Positions 9,251 through 16,863 of a stretch of 64,000 nt of DNA are shown one piece after another. A program made the translations under genes and the position numbers. The first letter of the stretch is position 1. The number at the start of each line of letters is the position of its first letter. This DNA comes from Bermanella sp. WJH001 (GTDB lineage Bacteria; Pseudomonadota; Gammaproteobacteria; Pseudomonadales; Oceanobacteraceae). The stretch spans positions 481,155-545,154 of the forward strand of contig NZ_JASJOO010000003.1 of assembly GCF_030070105.1 (NCBI RefSeq). The letters run 5' to 3'. The notes under the pieces were generated by a model. That model worked only from the letters and a program-made list of their open reading frames with translations. It did no database searches and was not told the DNA's origin.

Positions 9251-9444
9251 ATGCCTTGGCTTCACTCATTAACAAATACAATCAATAAGTTAGCATCGAT
9301 AGTCAAAAGCAATAGCTTTAAACTATCAACCGAACAGTAACAATCAATTATTCAAACATTCACACCCCTTCTATATTGATAATCAAGCAAGGGCGCATCA
9401 AAGCCAATCAGAAGATGGAAGCACCATCAAAGGGGAGAGAAACC

Positions 9445-9582
9445 ATGACTTTTTTAAAACAGCTTGTGCGTAAAACACGCACTCAACAAGCAGCCGATGC
9501 AAAATCGACGGTGCAATGTAACTACAGTAATAACTACTATGGTGATCAGGTTTGCACAATTAAAAAACCGGCATCGGTTTAA
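9445..9582 (+). CDS. Small 45-residue protein of unknown function
   Basis: ATG preceded by a strong AGGGGAG site, then 45 codons beginning MTFLKQLVRKTRTQQAADAK. The first part is basic and possibly amphipathic; the second part has two cysteines (VQCNYSNNYYGDQVC). I recognise no family. An upstream in-frame ATG at 9376 exists, but the RBS supports 9445. It stands between the alkB terminator and a further hairpin, so it and the next small ORF form a separate short unit with about 190 bp of upstream non-coding DNA. The good RBS is the main argument that it is real. Confidence 0.5.
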   Translation: MTFLKQLVRKTRTQQAADAKSTVQCNYSNNYYGDQVCTIKKPASV

Positions 9583-9592
9583 GGGGGATATT

Positions 9593-9652
9593 ATGACTTT
9601 AGAAGAGTTTCTTTTATTTCTAAGCGAACCCAGTCAAGCTGAAGGTGTGTAA
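9593..9652 (+). CDS. Very small 19-residue ORF following the 45-residue gene
   Basis: MTLEEFLLFLSEPSQAEGV: ATG preceded by AGGGGG at good spacing, 10 bp after the previous stop, and a strong hairpin 4 bp after its own stop. It would make a short acidic amphipathic peptide. I know no homologue. Translation coupling and a tight transcription unit argue for a real microprotein; the short length argues against certainty. Confidence 0.35.
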   Translation: MTLEEFLLFLSEPSQAEGV

Positions 9653-9655
9653 TGT

Positions 9656-9685
9656 TAAGCCGATGATCACCGATCATCGGCTTTG
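9656..9685. terminator. Bidirectional intrinsic terminator
   Basis: GCCGATGATC (9659-9668), loop ACC, GATCATCGGC (9672-9681), flanked by AA on the left and TTT on the right. It serves the small-ORF unit and the convergent aminotransferase gene. Confidence 0.8.
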
Positions 9686-9689
9686 ATTA

Positions 9690-11054
9690 TTAAGCTTTGA
9701 CTAATTCGTTTAAAAACTCATCCACTACCGATAAATAAAATTCAATGTCTGTTTCTTCCATCACAAACGACACCGCAGGACCCGCGCTGGAGATAGACTC
9801 CCACACACCACGGTTGGCATAAAATGCACGCATGGCATTGTATAAAATGGGGTCGTGGTATTTTTCCACCTCACCCCCTTGGCGAGGTAGTTGCGGTCCA
9901 AAGGTATAACCGCTGCGACTAAATAAAGATTGTGCTCGCCACGGTAAACCGTGTTGATCAAACAGGGCCTGTAAACCATTGGCCAACTGTTGCCCAAGCA
10001 GGGTGGATTTTTCATAAGCGGGTTTGGTTAATATTTCATTCAGTGCAACCTTTGCCGCGGCCATAGACAATGCATTACCAAATAAAGTGCCCCCTAAGGC
10101 TAAGCTGCCATTGGCACCTCGGGCATCTTGAGCATTGTCTGCTTCTAAATGGTTAGCAACAAAATCTGCAATCTCTTGCGTCATGCCATATACGCCGGTG
10201 GCAATGCCCGCTGCCACCGTTTTACCCAGCGTCAGCATATCCCCTTGAATATTCCAAGCGCGACTTAAGCCACCCCAAGCACAAATTTGAGTATGGGTTT
10301 CGTCAATGATGAGTAGGCTCTGGTTTTGATCACACAGTTTTCTTAAAGCATCAAAAAAACCTGGCTGCGGGTGCACTACACCAATATTGGTTAACGCCGG
10401 TTCACAGATGATGCAGGCAATGTCGTGGTGCTTAAACGCATTCTCCACTGCCTCTAAATCATTAAACTCCACATGTACTGTGTGTTGATGAAAGTTATGA
10501 CGAAAGCCCAGGCTGCGATCGTCATCAGGCTCGGCCATGGTGTCATCTATGTGGCCGTGATACTTACCATAAAACACCAGCACGGTTTGTTTTTGTGTAT
10601 AGGCACGGGCAATGCGAATGGCTTCAATGTTAGCTGAAGAGGCGGATAAGGTGTATTGCCAAAATGGTAAGCGATAACGCTCAGCCAGCGCCTCACTCAC
10701 TTCAATGCTGTCTTCAACCGGTAACAAAAACTGTGCCCCAGTAGCCACCCGTTGCTGCACCGCCTCGACTAATGCTTGCGGGCCATAACCACAATTCATA
10801 CTTAAGTCTGCTTGATTCATGTCGAGATATTGATGGCCGTCCACATCCCAAAAGTACGCACCCTTTCCATGGCTGGCAAACATGGGGTTGTGAAAGTACA
10901 AACCGTCCATCCATGCACAAGGCACACCATTTGGCATATGTTTTACTGCACGGGCAAGCAAGGCCGCAGACTTAGGCCTAGCTAGATGAAAGCGCTTTTG
11001 TTCACGTTCATAAATAGATTGAACATGATTAGGTTGAATCCCTTGAGCGGCCAT
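9690..11054 (-). CDS. Class III PLP-dependent aminotransferase, glutamate-1-semialdehyde aminomutase-like
   Basis: A 454-residue cytosolic PLP enzyme. After a variable N-terminus come the class III landmarks: YFWDVDGHQYLDM, SASSANIEAIRIARAYT (phosphate-binding region), FYGKYHGHIDD, LLIIDETHTQ (Asp for the pyridine nitrogen) and LTLGKTVAAG with the Schiff-base Lys near residue 277. The order fits the HemL-like branch, but the sequence differs from true HemL, and the canonical SNGTEA is replaced by ASSANIEA. Substrate unknown. It is monocistronic and convergent with the small-ORF unit. Confidence 0.85.
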   Translation of the reverse strand: MAAQGIQPNHVQSIYEREQKRFHLARPKSAALLARAVKHMPNGVPCAWMDGLYFHNPMFASHGKGAYFWDVDGHQYLDMNQADLSMNCGYGPQALVEAVQQRVATGAQFLLPVEDSIEVSEALAERYRLPFWQYTLSASSANIEAIRIARAYTQKQTVLVFYGKYHGHIDDTMAEPDDDRSLGFRHNFHQHTVHVEFNDLEAVENAFKHHDIACIICEPALTNIGVVHPQPGFFDALRKLCDQNQSLLIIDETHTQICAWGGLSRAWNIQGDMLTLGKTVAAGIATGVYGMTQEIADFVANHLEADNAQDARGANGSLALGGTLFGNALSMAAAKVALNEILTKPAYEKSTLLGQQLANGLQALFDQHGLPWRAQSLFSRSGYTFGPQLPRQGGEVEKYHDPILYNAMRAFYANRGVWESISSAGPAVSFVMEETDIEFYLSVVDEFLNELVKA

Positions 11055-11191
11055 AATGTCAAACCTTTCACTAAATAACGCAAAGTATGGGTCATACTGA
11101 CCAGACTATCCTATATCCCTAAATAGATAGGCCATCCAAAATATTCTCTCACACGTACTATACTTAACTATATGCATACTGAGTGACGTTG

Positions 11192-12094
11192 ATGAATATT
11201 CTAATTAGTGGTGCCACTGGCTTAGTGGGCACGGCCTTGCGTCCATATTTAGAAAGCAAGGGTCATCAGGTTTATATTCTGCACCGTGGTCGCAGCAGCG
11301 GCAGCTTTTACTGGCAACCAGAAAAGGGCGTCATACATTTAGATTCAAACATTCATTTAGATGCCGTAATTAATCTTAATGGGGTCAACATTGGCGACAA
11401 GCCATGGACCCGCGAGCGTAAAAAAGCCTTGATTGATAGCAGAGTGATCTCCACCAAACTATTAAGCCAAGCACTTGCTGACCGTTTTAATTGCCCGGAT
11501 GTGTTAATAAACGCCAGCGCAATTGGCTATTATGGTGATACAAAAGATTCCGCTGTGACAGAAGCCAGCCCGAGCGGGGATAATTTTCTGACTGAAATTG
11601 TCAGCCAATGGGAAGACGCAACCCAAGCCGCTCAAGACGCCGGTATCCGTACGGTTTTGATTCGCAGTGGCGTGGTTATCTCTCCAAATGGTGGCGCCCT
11701 TAAAAAGATGCTGCTTCCGTTTAAATTGGGTTTAGGCGGTAAGGTGGGCAGCGGACAACAAATGATGAGCTGGATCAGTCTCAGTGATGAATTGCGCGCC
11801 ATACATTTTTTATTAAATCAAACCAGCATCAATGGCCCGGTTAATTTAACCGCCCCAAACCCTGTGACTAACTCTCTATTTACAAAGGCTTTAGGGGCCG
11901 CGCTGAAAAGACCCACCATACTCCCCATGCCAGCCTTTGCCATTAAGGCTCTATTTGGTGAAATGGGTGAATTATTATTGCTTGGTAGTGCTCATGTTAT
12001 CCCTAGAGTATTACTGGATAATGGGTTCCAATTTTTACACCCCAATATCCAAAGTGCTTTATCTTTCGAGCTTGAAAAAAGCTTACAAAAATAA
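11192..12094 (+). CDS. TIGR01777-family NAD-dependent epimerase/dehydratase (YfcH-like)
   Basis: A 300-residue extended SDR protein with a C-terminal DUF1731 segment. MNILISGATGLVGTAL is the Rossmann glycine motif at the very N-terminus. LINASAIGYYGDT holds the YxxxD-like region typical of YfcH, and GGALKKMLLPFKLGLGGKVGSGQQ, WIS and NLTAPNPVTN are family hallmarks. The reaction is unknown for this family. The frame also has a GTG at 11183, but the ATG at 11192 puts the Rossmann strand at the N-terminus as in E. coli YfcH. It is divergent from the aminotransferase. Confidence 0.87.
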   Translation: MNILISGATGLVGTALRPYLESKGHQVYILHRGRSSGSFYWQPEKGVIHLDSNIHLDAVINLNGVNIGDKPWTRERKKALIDSRVISTKLLSQALADRFNCPDVLINASAIGYYGDTKDSAVTEASPSGDNFLTEIVSQWEDATQAAQDAGIRTVLIRSGVVISPNGGALKKMLLPFKLGLGGKVGSGQQMMSWISLSDELRAIHFLLNQTSINGPVNLTAPNPVTNSLFTKALGAALKRPTILPMPAFAIKALFGEMGELLLLGSAHVIPRVLLDNGFQFLHPNIQSALSFELEKSLQK

Positions 12095-12163
12095 GCACAG
12101 CCCATCTAGACGCTTTTAAAAAAAAGACTACTATACACATTCCTCCCTAACTGAATAAGGAAC

Positions 12164-12211
12164 ATGTTGATGATTGTATGTAAAACCCTTGCGGAGAAGC
12201 CTGGCGCTTAA
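12164..12211 (+). CDS. Candidate leader peptide ORF of rsgA
   Basis: ATG TTG ATG then codons giving MLMIVCKTLAEKPGA and a stop. AAGGA lies well placed for the internal ATG at 12170. The last codons form the 5' arm of the first leader hairpin and the stop lies inside its loop, the geometry expected of a translated attenuator. No family is known; the call rests on this layout. Confidence 0.35.
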   Translation: MLMIVCKTLAEKPGA

Positions 12212-12280
12212 GCGTTTGCTTTTCCGGTTTACCGGGGATTTGCCCCTTTACTAATTTTTTAACGAGTAACGTTTGTTACT
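12192..12280 (+). promoter_or_regulatory. Structured 5' leader of rsgA with competing hairpins
   Basis: Four stems are visible. CGGAGAAGC (12192-12200) pairs with GCTTTTCCG (12218-12226), enclosing CGCTTAAGCG (12205-12214). CCGGT-TT-ACCGG (12224-12235) overlaps that 3' arm. GGGG (12234-12237) pairs with CCCC (12243-12246) and is followed by a T-rich tract to 12260. AGTAAC-GTTT-GTTACT (12265-12280) ends next to the rsgA ribosome site. Neighbouring stems share bases, so they are mutually exclusive. No known riboswitch class is recognised; a regulatory role is inferred. Confidence 0.5.
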
Positions 12281-12292
12281 TGGGGTTTATAC

Positions 12293-13348
12293 ATGAGTAC
12301 ATGTTTTACATTGCCACAACTTGGCTGGCGCGGTTTCTTTCAAACACAATTAAGTTTTGAAGAACTAGAAACGTTTTACCCTGTTCGCATCAGCGAACAA
12401 CATAAAAACCAATACCATTATCTCTCGGCTCAAGGTGAAGGCATACTTGTGATTCATCACGACATGCCCTCAATGACAGTAGGTGACTGGGTTTTATTAA
12501 ACCAAGAAGGTCAATTTGAGCGATTGCTTGAACGCCAAAGTCATTTCTATCGCAAAGCAAGTGGCAGCAAAATACACTCACAAAGTATCGCCAGTAATGT
12601 GGATACCGTGTTTATTGTGGCATCGTTAAATGATGACTTTAACCTAAGTCGCATTGAGCGCTACCTTGCCATTACCCATGAGGCACAAAGTGACCCTGTG
12701 GTTGTTCTCACCAAGGCAGATCTTTGTGCTGATGTAGATGGCTACATTGAACAGCTTCGTAAAATTGATCACCATCTAATGATCGAAGTGGTGAACGCGT
12801 TAGATATTGAGACGTTAAATGGTTTGCAGTCTTGGTGCAAAAGCGGAAAAACCATCGCCCTACTCGGCTCTTCTGGTGTGGGTAAATCCACTTTAGTGAA
12901 TACATTAAAAGGGTTAACGTCAGACGATACAACCGCCAGCGCAACCCAAGGCATTCGCGAAGATGATAGTAAAGGCCGTCACACCACCACCTCACGTCAA
13001 CTGCACTTTTTGCCACAAGGTGGCTTACTGCTAGACACTCCTGGGATGCGTGAACTGCAATTAGCCGACTGCGAAGATGGTATCCAACATACCTTCTCTG
13101 ACATCGCCGAACTTGCAAAAGGCTGCCGCTTTACCAACTGCAAACATCAGGGCGAACCGGATTGCGCCGTCAACGCAGCCATTGATGACGGTGACTTGGA
13201 ATTACGACGCTTACAAAGTTATCACAAGCTCATACGTGAACAGGCTTTTAATGCGGCCACGCTTGCGCAAAAGCGAGAGATCGATCGAAGCACTACTAAG
13301 TTTCATCGTAATGTGCAAAATGATATGCGGGCGTTGAAGAATCGCTAA
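12293..13348 (+). CDS. rsgA: Ribosome small subunit-dependent GTPase A
   Basis: A 351-residue circularly permuted GTPase that checks and releases factors from maturing 30S subunits. An OB-fold N-terminus (to about residue 105) is followed by the permuted G motifs G4 TKAD, G1 GSSGVGKST near residue 192 and G3 DTPGM, then a C-terminal zinc finger CRFTNCKHQGEPDC (about 278-291). Length fits the family. ATG at 12293 with a GGGG-type RBS. The usual neighbour orn is not here. An unusual heptamer repeat starts at the base after its stop codon. Confidence 0.95.
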   Translation: MSTCFTLPQLGWRGFFQTQLSFEELETFYPVRISEQHKNQYHYLSAQGEGILVIHHDMPSMTVGDWVLLNQEGQFERLLERQSHFYRKASGSKIHSQSIASNVDTVFIVASLNDDFNLSRIERYLAITHEAQSDPVVVLTKADLCADVDGYIEQLRKIDHHLMIEVVNALDIETLNGLQSWCKSGKTIALLGSSGVGKSTLVNTLKGLTSDDTTASATQGIREDDSKGRHTTTSRQLHFLPQGGLLLDTPGMRELQLADCEDGIQHTFSDIAELAKGCRFTNCKHQGEPDCAVNAAIDDGDLELRRLQSYHKLIREQAFNAATLAQKREIDRSTTKFHRNVQNDMRALKNR

Positions 13349-13401
13349 GACGTTAGACGTTAGACGTTAGACGTTAGACGTTAGACGTTAGACGTTAGAC
13401 G
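13349..13401. repeat. Heptanucleotide tandem repeat (GACGTTA, about 7.5 copies)
   Basis: Perfect head-to-tail copies of GACGTTA start at the base after the rsgA stop codon and end just before the terminator at 13414. As it lies outside the reading frame it cannot switch rsgA, but it lies in the 3' UTR. Confidence 0.95.
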
Positions 13402-13413
13402 CTCTATATTAAG

Positions 13414-13446
13414 AACCGCTTGTAGAGATACAAGCGGTTTTTTTTG
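13414..13446 (+). terminator. Intrinsic terminator of rsgA
   Basis: AACCGCTTGTA (13414-13424), loop GAGA, TACAAGCGGTT (13429-13439), then eight or more T. Confidence 0.92.
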
Positions 13447-13472
13447 TTTTTAGATTCTTATTTTATATTTAG

Positions 13473-13519
13473 CCACACTTCGACAGCTCGTTCCTCGCGC
13501 TCAGTGCGAACGGGTTTGG
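13473..13519 (+). repeat. Dispersed repeat, copy A
   Basis: Forward copy of a roughly 40-bp element: CACTTCGACAGCTCGTTCC, then TCGCGCTCAGTGCGAACGG, then GTTTGG. The same core occurs at 13647, 13749 and 14268. TTCG and CGAA near the two ends give weak internal dyad symmetry, as in REP-type elements. Confidence 0.9.
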
Positions 13520-13543
13520 TCAATCCAAAACGCGTATTAATCA

Positions 13544-13574
13544 TTTATCCGTTTATCCGTTTATCCGTTTATCC
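13544..13574. repeat. Octanucleotide tandem repeat (TTTATCCG, about 3.9 copies)
   Basis: Four head-to-tail copies, the last lacking its final base, between dispersed repeat copies A and B in non-coding DNA. Confidence 0.9.
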
Positions 13575-13608
13575 ATCAAAGTATAAACTGCAAAAAACAT
13601 AATTGAAA

Positions 13609-13814
13609 AAACCAAAAACTCACTACTGACACTTCTACCTGCACCTACACCGTTCGCACTGAGCGCGAGGAACGAGCTGTCGAAGTGCAGCCAAACTCAA
13701 CACATAATTTAATAAACCAAAAACTCACTGACACTTCTATCTGCACCTACACCGTTCGCACTGAGCGCGAGGAACGAGCTGTCGAAGTGTGGCCAAACTC
13801 AACACATAATCTTA
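13609..13814. repeat. Two tandem units of about 102-105 bp carrying dispersed repeat copies B and C (reverse orientation)
   Basis: Unit 1 (about 13609-13711) and unit 2 (about 13714-13814) both run AACCAAAAACTCACT, a CTGCACCTACACCG stretch, the repeat core in inverted orientation (13647-13692 and 13749-13794), then CCAAACTCAACACATAAT. They differ by a 3-base deletion and a few substitutions, so this is a recent duplication. The remaining bases up to 13939 hold only short inverted repeats. Confidence 0.85.
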
Positions 13815-13939
13815 CATCGATATGACAAAGCTCCTAATGTAAGTTCCGTGCCAACGGTACTTCATTCATCAGCGTATTCACTTATCAAACAGGCCCCTAA
13901 ATTTACTTATCTCTTCAACAGAAAAAACTCTTGATAAGG

Positions 13940-14227
13940 TTATTTCTTAAGGGGTTTAGCCAATTTCGAAATTAAATCCCAGTCTTGCTCAATTAAAGCC
14001 TGTTTCTTTTTACGACCCCAGCCTTTAATTTGCATCTCACTTGCTAGTGCATCTTCTCTTGTGCGAAATGATTCTTGGAATACTAATTGAATAGGTAAGC
14101 GTGACGCGGTGTAGCAGCTTCCGTGCACTTTATATTGGTGCTCGTATATTCGCTTATCTAAATTATCGGTATGGCCGGTATAAAAACTGCCATCACTGCA
14201 CTTTAAAATATAAACATAAAAGGCCAT
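13940..14227 (-). CDS. Stand-alone GIY-YIG nuclease family protein
   Basis: A 95-residue single-domain protein: MAFYVYILKCSDGSFYTGHT gives the GIY-YIG pair as VYIL...FYTG, DNLDKRIYEHQ holds the catalytic Arg, and ASEMQIKGWGRKKK holds the metal-binding Glu of motif IV followed by a basic stretch. It is the UPF0213/YhbQ-like type rather than UvrC, with no DNA-binding or intron partner domain. Its cellular role is not established. It is enclosed by copies C and D of the dispersed repeat, and copy D lies 41 bp upstream of its start, suggesting that gene and repeats travel together. Confidence 0.88.
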   Translation of the reverse strand: MAFYVYILKCSDGSFYTGHTDNLDKRIYEHQYKVHGSCYTASRLPIQLVFQESFRTREDALASEMQIKGWGRKKKQALIEQDWDLISKLAKPLKK

Positions 14228-14267
14228 GTATCTATCCTTGATACTGTGTTTGATATCTTGGTATGAG

Positions 14268-14314
14268 CCACACTTCGACAGCTCGTTCCTCGCGCTCAGT
14301 GCGAACGGGTTTGG
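14268..14314 (+). repeat. Dispersed repeat, copy D
   Basis: Forward copy essentially identical to copy A over its full length, including the CCACA start and the GGGTTTGG end. It closes the repeat-flanked GIY-YIG island. From here to 14490 I see no gene, only AT-rich sequence and a short GC-rich stretch. Confidence 0.9.
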
Positions 14315-14490
14315 ACAATGCTAAGCAAATATTAATTATCTAACCGTTGATCACAAAAATTTAACTCAGCAAAACCTGAAGGGGATATTCATCATCAAAC
14401 GCGCGCCCAAAAAACCGTTCTTTTTAAGCGCACGATTGAGCCTGCCCCGAGTTTTCCAAAAAAAGGGGCGAGATGTAGGCGTATAAAAAA

Positions 14491-14976
14491 CTAAACGTTT
14501 TTGATTTTTTTATACGTCTCACGCAGCAACATCACATCATTGGCAGCGCGGTGCATTTCTAGACCTAGCTGCTTGACCATGGCGTCTTTGGTGTCGCTCC
14601 ACACAGACATATCGTCTTCGGATAATAATCGGGTAAGGGTATCCAGTTTGAAGCGCTGGATAATTTCAGCTTCGTCGAACAGGCGACCCAACCAAGAGCT
14701 GTCAAAGCTCCATGCGTCGCTGTAGAGAGTAAGGCCGCTGCATAAATCATTAAGAAATATGGCAACCTCTCGGGGGGTTTTACCGTGCTCTTGCAGGTAA
14801 TCACGGCTGATGCCATGAATGGCTTCCGCTTTTTCGTCCCAATGGTCCCAGCCATCGGCAGGTTTAATCAGCAGTGCATGGACTGAGCCATCTGCTAGGG
14901 CGATACCCACTTCTATGGGGTAACTACCGCGTCCAAAGCCGGACGCTTCTAAATCAATAATGGCCGGCATTTCCAT
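14491..14976 (-). CDS. DEDDh-family 3'-5' exonuclease
   Basis: A 161-residue DnaQ-like nuclease domain. Exo I is IIDLEASGFG (D8, E10), Exo II includes LYSDAWSFDSSWL with the central Asp, and Exo III is HRAANDVMLL with the His-x4-Asp arrangement of the DEDDh type. There is no second domain, so it is a free-standing RNase T/exonuclease-like protein; substrate (DNA or RNA) cannot be told. ATG at 14976 is followed by the conserved first beta strand. It is on the same strand as, and about 85 bp from, the GspE-like gene. Confidence 0.85.
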   Translation of the reverse strand: MEMPAIIDLEASGFGRGSYPIEVGIALADGSVHALLIKPADGWDHWDEKAEAIHGISRDYLQEHGKTPREVAIFLNDLCSGLTLYSDAWSFDSSWLGRLFDEAEIIQRFKLDTLTRLLSEDDMSVWSDTKDAMVKQLGLEMHRAANDVMLLRETYKKIKNV

Positions 14977-15060
14977 TATGTTGTACCTTTTTTTATGGCA
15001 CCAAGCGTACTTGATGCGGAATCCGGGCGTAATAACGGCGCTGTGCGATTAGTCCTTTGG

Positions 15061-16812
15061 TTAACCCACTTCATTAGGGGTGACTCGCAATACTTCTTCT
15101 ATGGTGGTGAGTCCAGCCGCCACCTTCTGCGCACCACTTAAGCGTAGGTTACGCATGCCGTTTTTCATGGCTTGGCGTCTTAATTGCGCCATATCTGTTT
15201 GTACTTGGATAAGATCTGCCAATGTATCACTCATGGGCATAACTTCATAGAGGCCAGCACGGCCCATATAACCTGTGTTACGGCATTCAAGGCAGCCTAC
15301 TGGTTCATAGATGAATTCTGGGGCTTTGGCACTCCAGGGCTGAACCAGTTCATTCCACTGTTTAATGTCCGTGGCTTGTTTCTGTTTGCAGTGGGGGCAT
15401 AAGGTACGCACTAGGCGCTGAGCCATGACACCGGACACCGCACTTTTAATCAAATAATGGGGCACCCCTATATGCTGTAATCGAGCAATGGCACTGGGGG
15501 CGTCGTTGGTGTGCAACGTAGATAAAACCAAATGGCCCGTTAGTGCTGCTTGGATCGCCATCTCGGCGGTTTCACTATCACGTATCTCACCCACCATGAT
15601 GATATCTGGGTCTTGTCGCATCAGTGCTCGAATACCTGATGCAAAGTCTAAATCGATGGTTGGGTTCACCTGCATTTGATTAAAGGTGGCTTCTACCATT
15701 TCAATTGGATCTTCCACCGTACACACGTTCACTTCTTCAGTGGCTAACTGTTTTAAGGTGCTGTAGAGAGTGGTGGTTTTACCTGAGCCCGTGGGCCCTG
15801 TTACCAATACGATGCCAGAGGTTTGATGCACCATGTGATCCCACAGAGCATAATCTTCTTTGCTAAAACCCAATTCACTGAAGTTGCGCAATAATACATC
15901 GGGATCAAAAATCCGCATGACCAGTTTTTCACCGAAGGCGGTGGGCATGGTGCTTAAACGCAGCTCGACTTCGTGACCATTGGGTGTGCGAGTTTTGATG
16001 CGGCTGTCTTGGGGTTTACGCTTTTCGGCAATGTTCATGCGCCCTAAGCTTTTTATGCGCGAGGTGACAGCATTGGATACACTTGCCGGAAATTCATAAA
16101 CAGGGTGCAGTACACCATCAATACGAAAACGCACCTTGGATATCTCACGGCGCGGCTCAATGTGAATATCACTGGCACGTTGCTCAAACGCATATTGAAA
16201 CAACCAATCCACAATGTTGACTATGTGCTCATCGTTGGCGTCTGAGTTGCCTTTACTGCCCAGTTCAACCAAGGACTCTAAGTTGCTTCCTTGTTTTTGG
16301 TGCAGGGCACTGGCACCACTAACGGACGCCGCTAAAGAAAAGAACTCCACTTGGTAACGCTGAATATCAGAAGGTTTGGCCACAACGATATCAACTTGGC
16401 GACGATTAATGTGTTCAATATCCGCAATCCAGCGGCGATCAAACGGCTCAGCTGTGGCCACAGTCACCACATCTTGAGACAACCCCACCGGTAATAGACC
16501 ATGGCGTTTTGCAAATGCAAATGACATGGTGGGTGTCACCTTGCTGGCTTTCACTTTTAACGGGTCAATCGTGAAGTATTCAAGGTTGGATTCTTTTGCC
16601 AGTAAACCCATGATGAATTCTTCATCCAGTTTTACATCTTGATTAACCGCACTTTTAAATTGATAACTTTGTATGGCCGTGGCTGGGTGCGATTTGCCAT
16701 TCATGCCTTTTTGCTTAATGTCAGCCAGGTGTTCAGGGCTAAGGTGACCATCCTGTTTTAACAGGTTGATGATGGCCCCTATGGAGAGTTTTAAATCTTG
16801 TACCTGGCTCAT
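15061..16812 (-). CDS. GspE/PulE-family type II secretion or type IV pilus-like ATPase (orphan)
   Basis: A 583-residue hexameric-type ATPase. It has a divergent N1 domain, a GspE N-terminal domain (about 70-160), and a catalytic region with Walker A GPTGSGKTT near residue 338, VEDPIE Asp box, Walker B MVGEIRDSETAE and His box LSTLHTND. A tetracysteine metal motif is present (CPHCK and CLECRNTG). It powers pilin or pseudopilin assembly in related systems, but no gspF, pilC or pseudopilin gene is adjacent. The frame opens with GTG at 16824; the ATG at 16812 has a better placed TGGA and is chosen. Confidence 0.88.
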   Translation of the reverse strand: MSQVQDLKLSIGAIINLLKQDGHLSPEHLADIKQKGMNGKSHPATAIQSYQFKSAVNQDVKLDEEFIMGLLAKESNLEYFTIDPLKVKASKVTPTMSFAFAKRHGLLPVGLSQDVVTVATAEPFDRRWIADIEHINRRQVDIVVAKPSDIQRYQVEFFSLAASVSGASALHQKQGSNLESLVELGSKGNSDANDEHIVNIVDWLFQYAFEQRASDIHIEPRREISKVRFRIDGVLHPVYEFPASVSNAVTSRIKSLGRMNIAEKRKPQDSRIKTRTPNGHEVELRLSTMPTAFGEKLVMRIFDPDVLLRNFSELGFSKEDYALWDHMVHQTSGIVLVTGPTGSGKTTTLYSTLKQLATEEVNVCTVEDPIEMVEATFNQMQVNPTIDLDFASGIRALMRQDPDIIMVGEIRDSETAEMAIQAALTGHLVLSTLHTNDAPSAIARLQHIGVPHYLIKSAVSGVMAQRLVRTLCPHCKQKQATDIKQWNELVQPWSAKAPEFIYEPVGCLECRNTGYMGRAGLYEVMPMSDTLADLIQVQTDMAQLRRQAMKNGMRNLRLSGAQKVAAGLTTIEEVLRVTPNEVG

Positions 16813-16863
16813 ATCTGTTTCCACTACTCGCTCATTTCAAAGCGCGTATCTTTAGCAAAATGA

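Noticed and set aside
12192-12260. yybP-ykoY manganese riboswitch upstream of rsgA
   Set aside because: The GC-rich stems at first suggested it, but the conserved junction sequences are not present.
13940-14227. UvrC fragment
   Set aside because: The protein is complete at the length of single-domain GIY-YIG proteins and lacks any UvrC-specific region.
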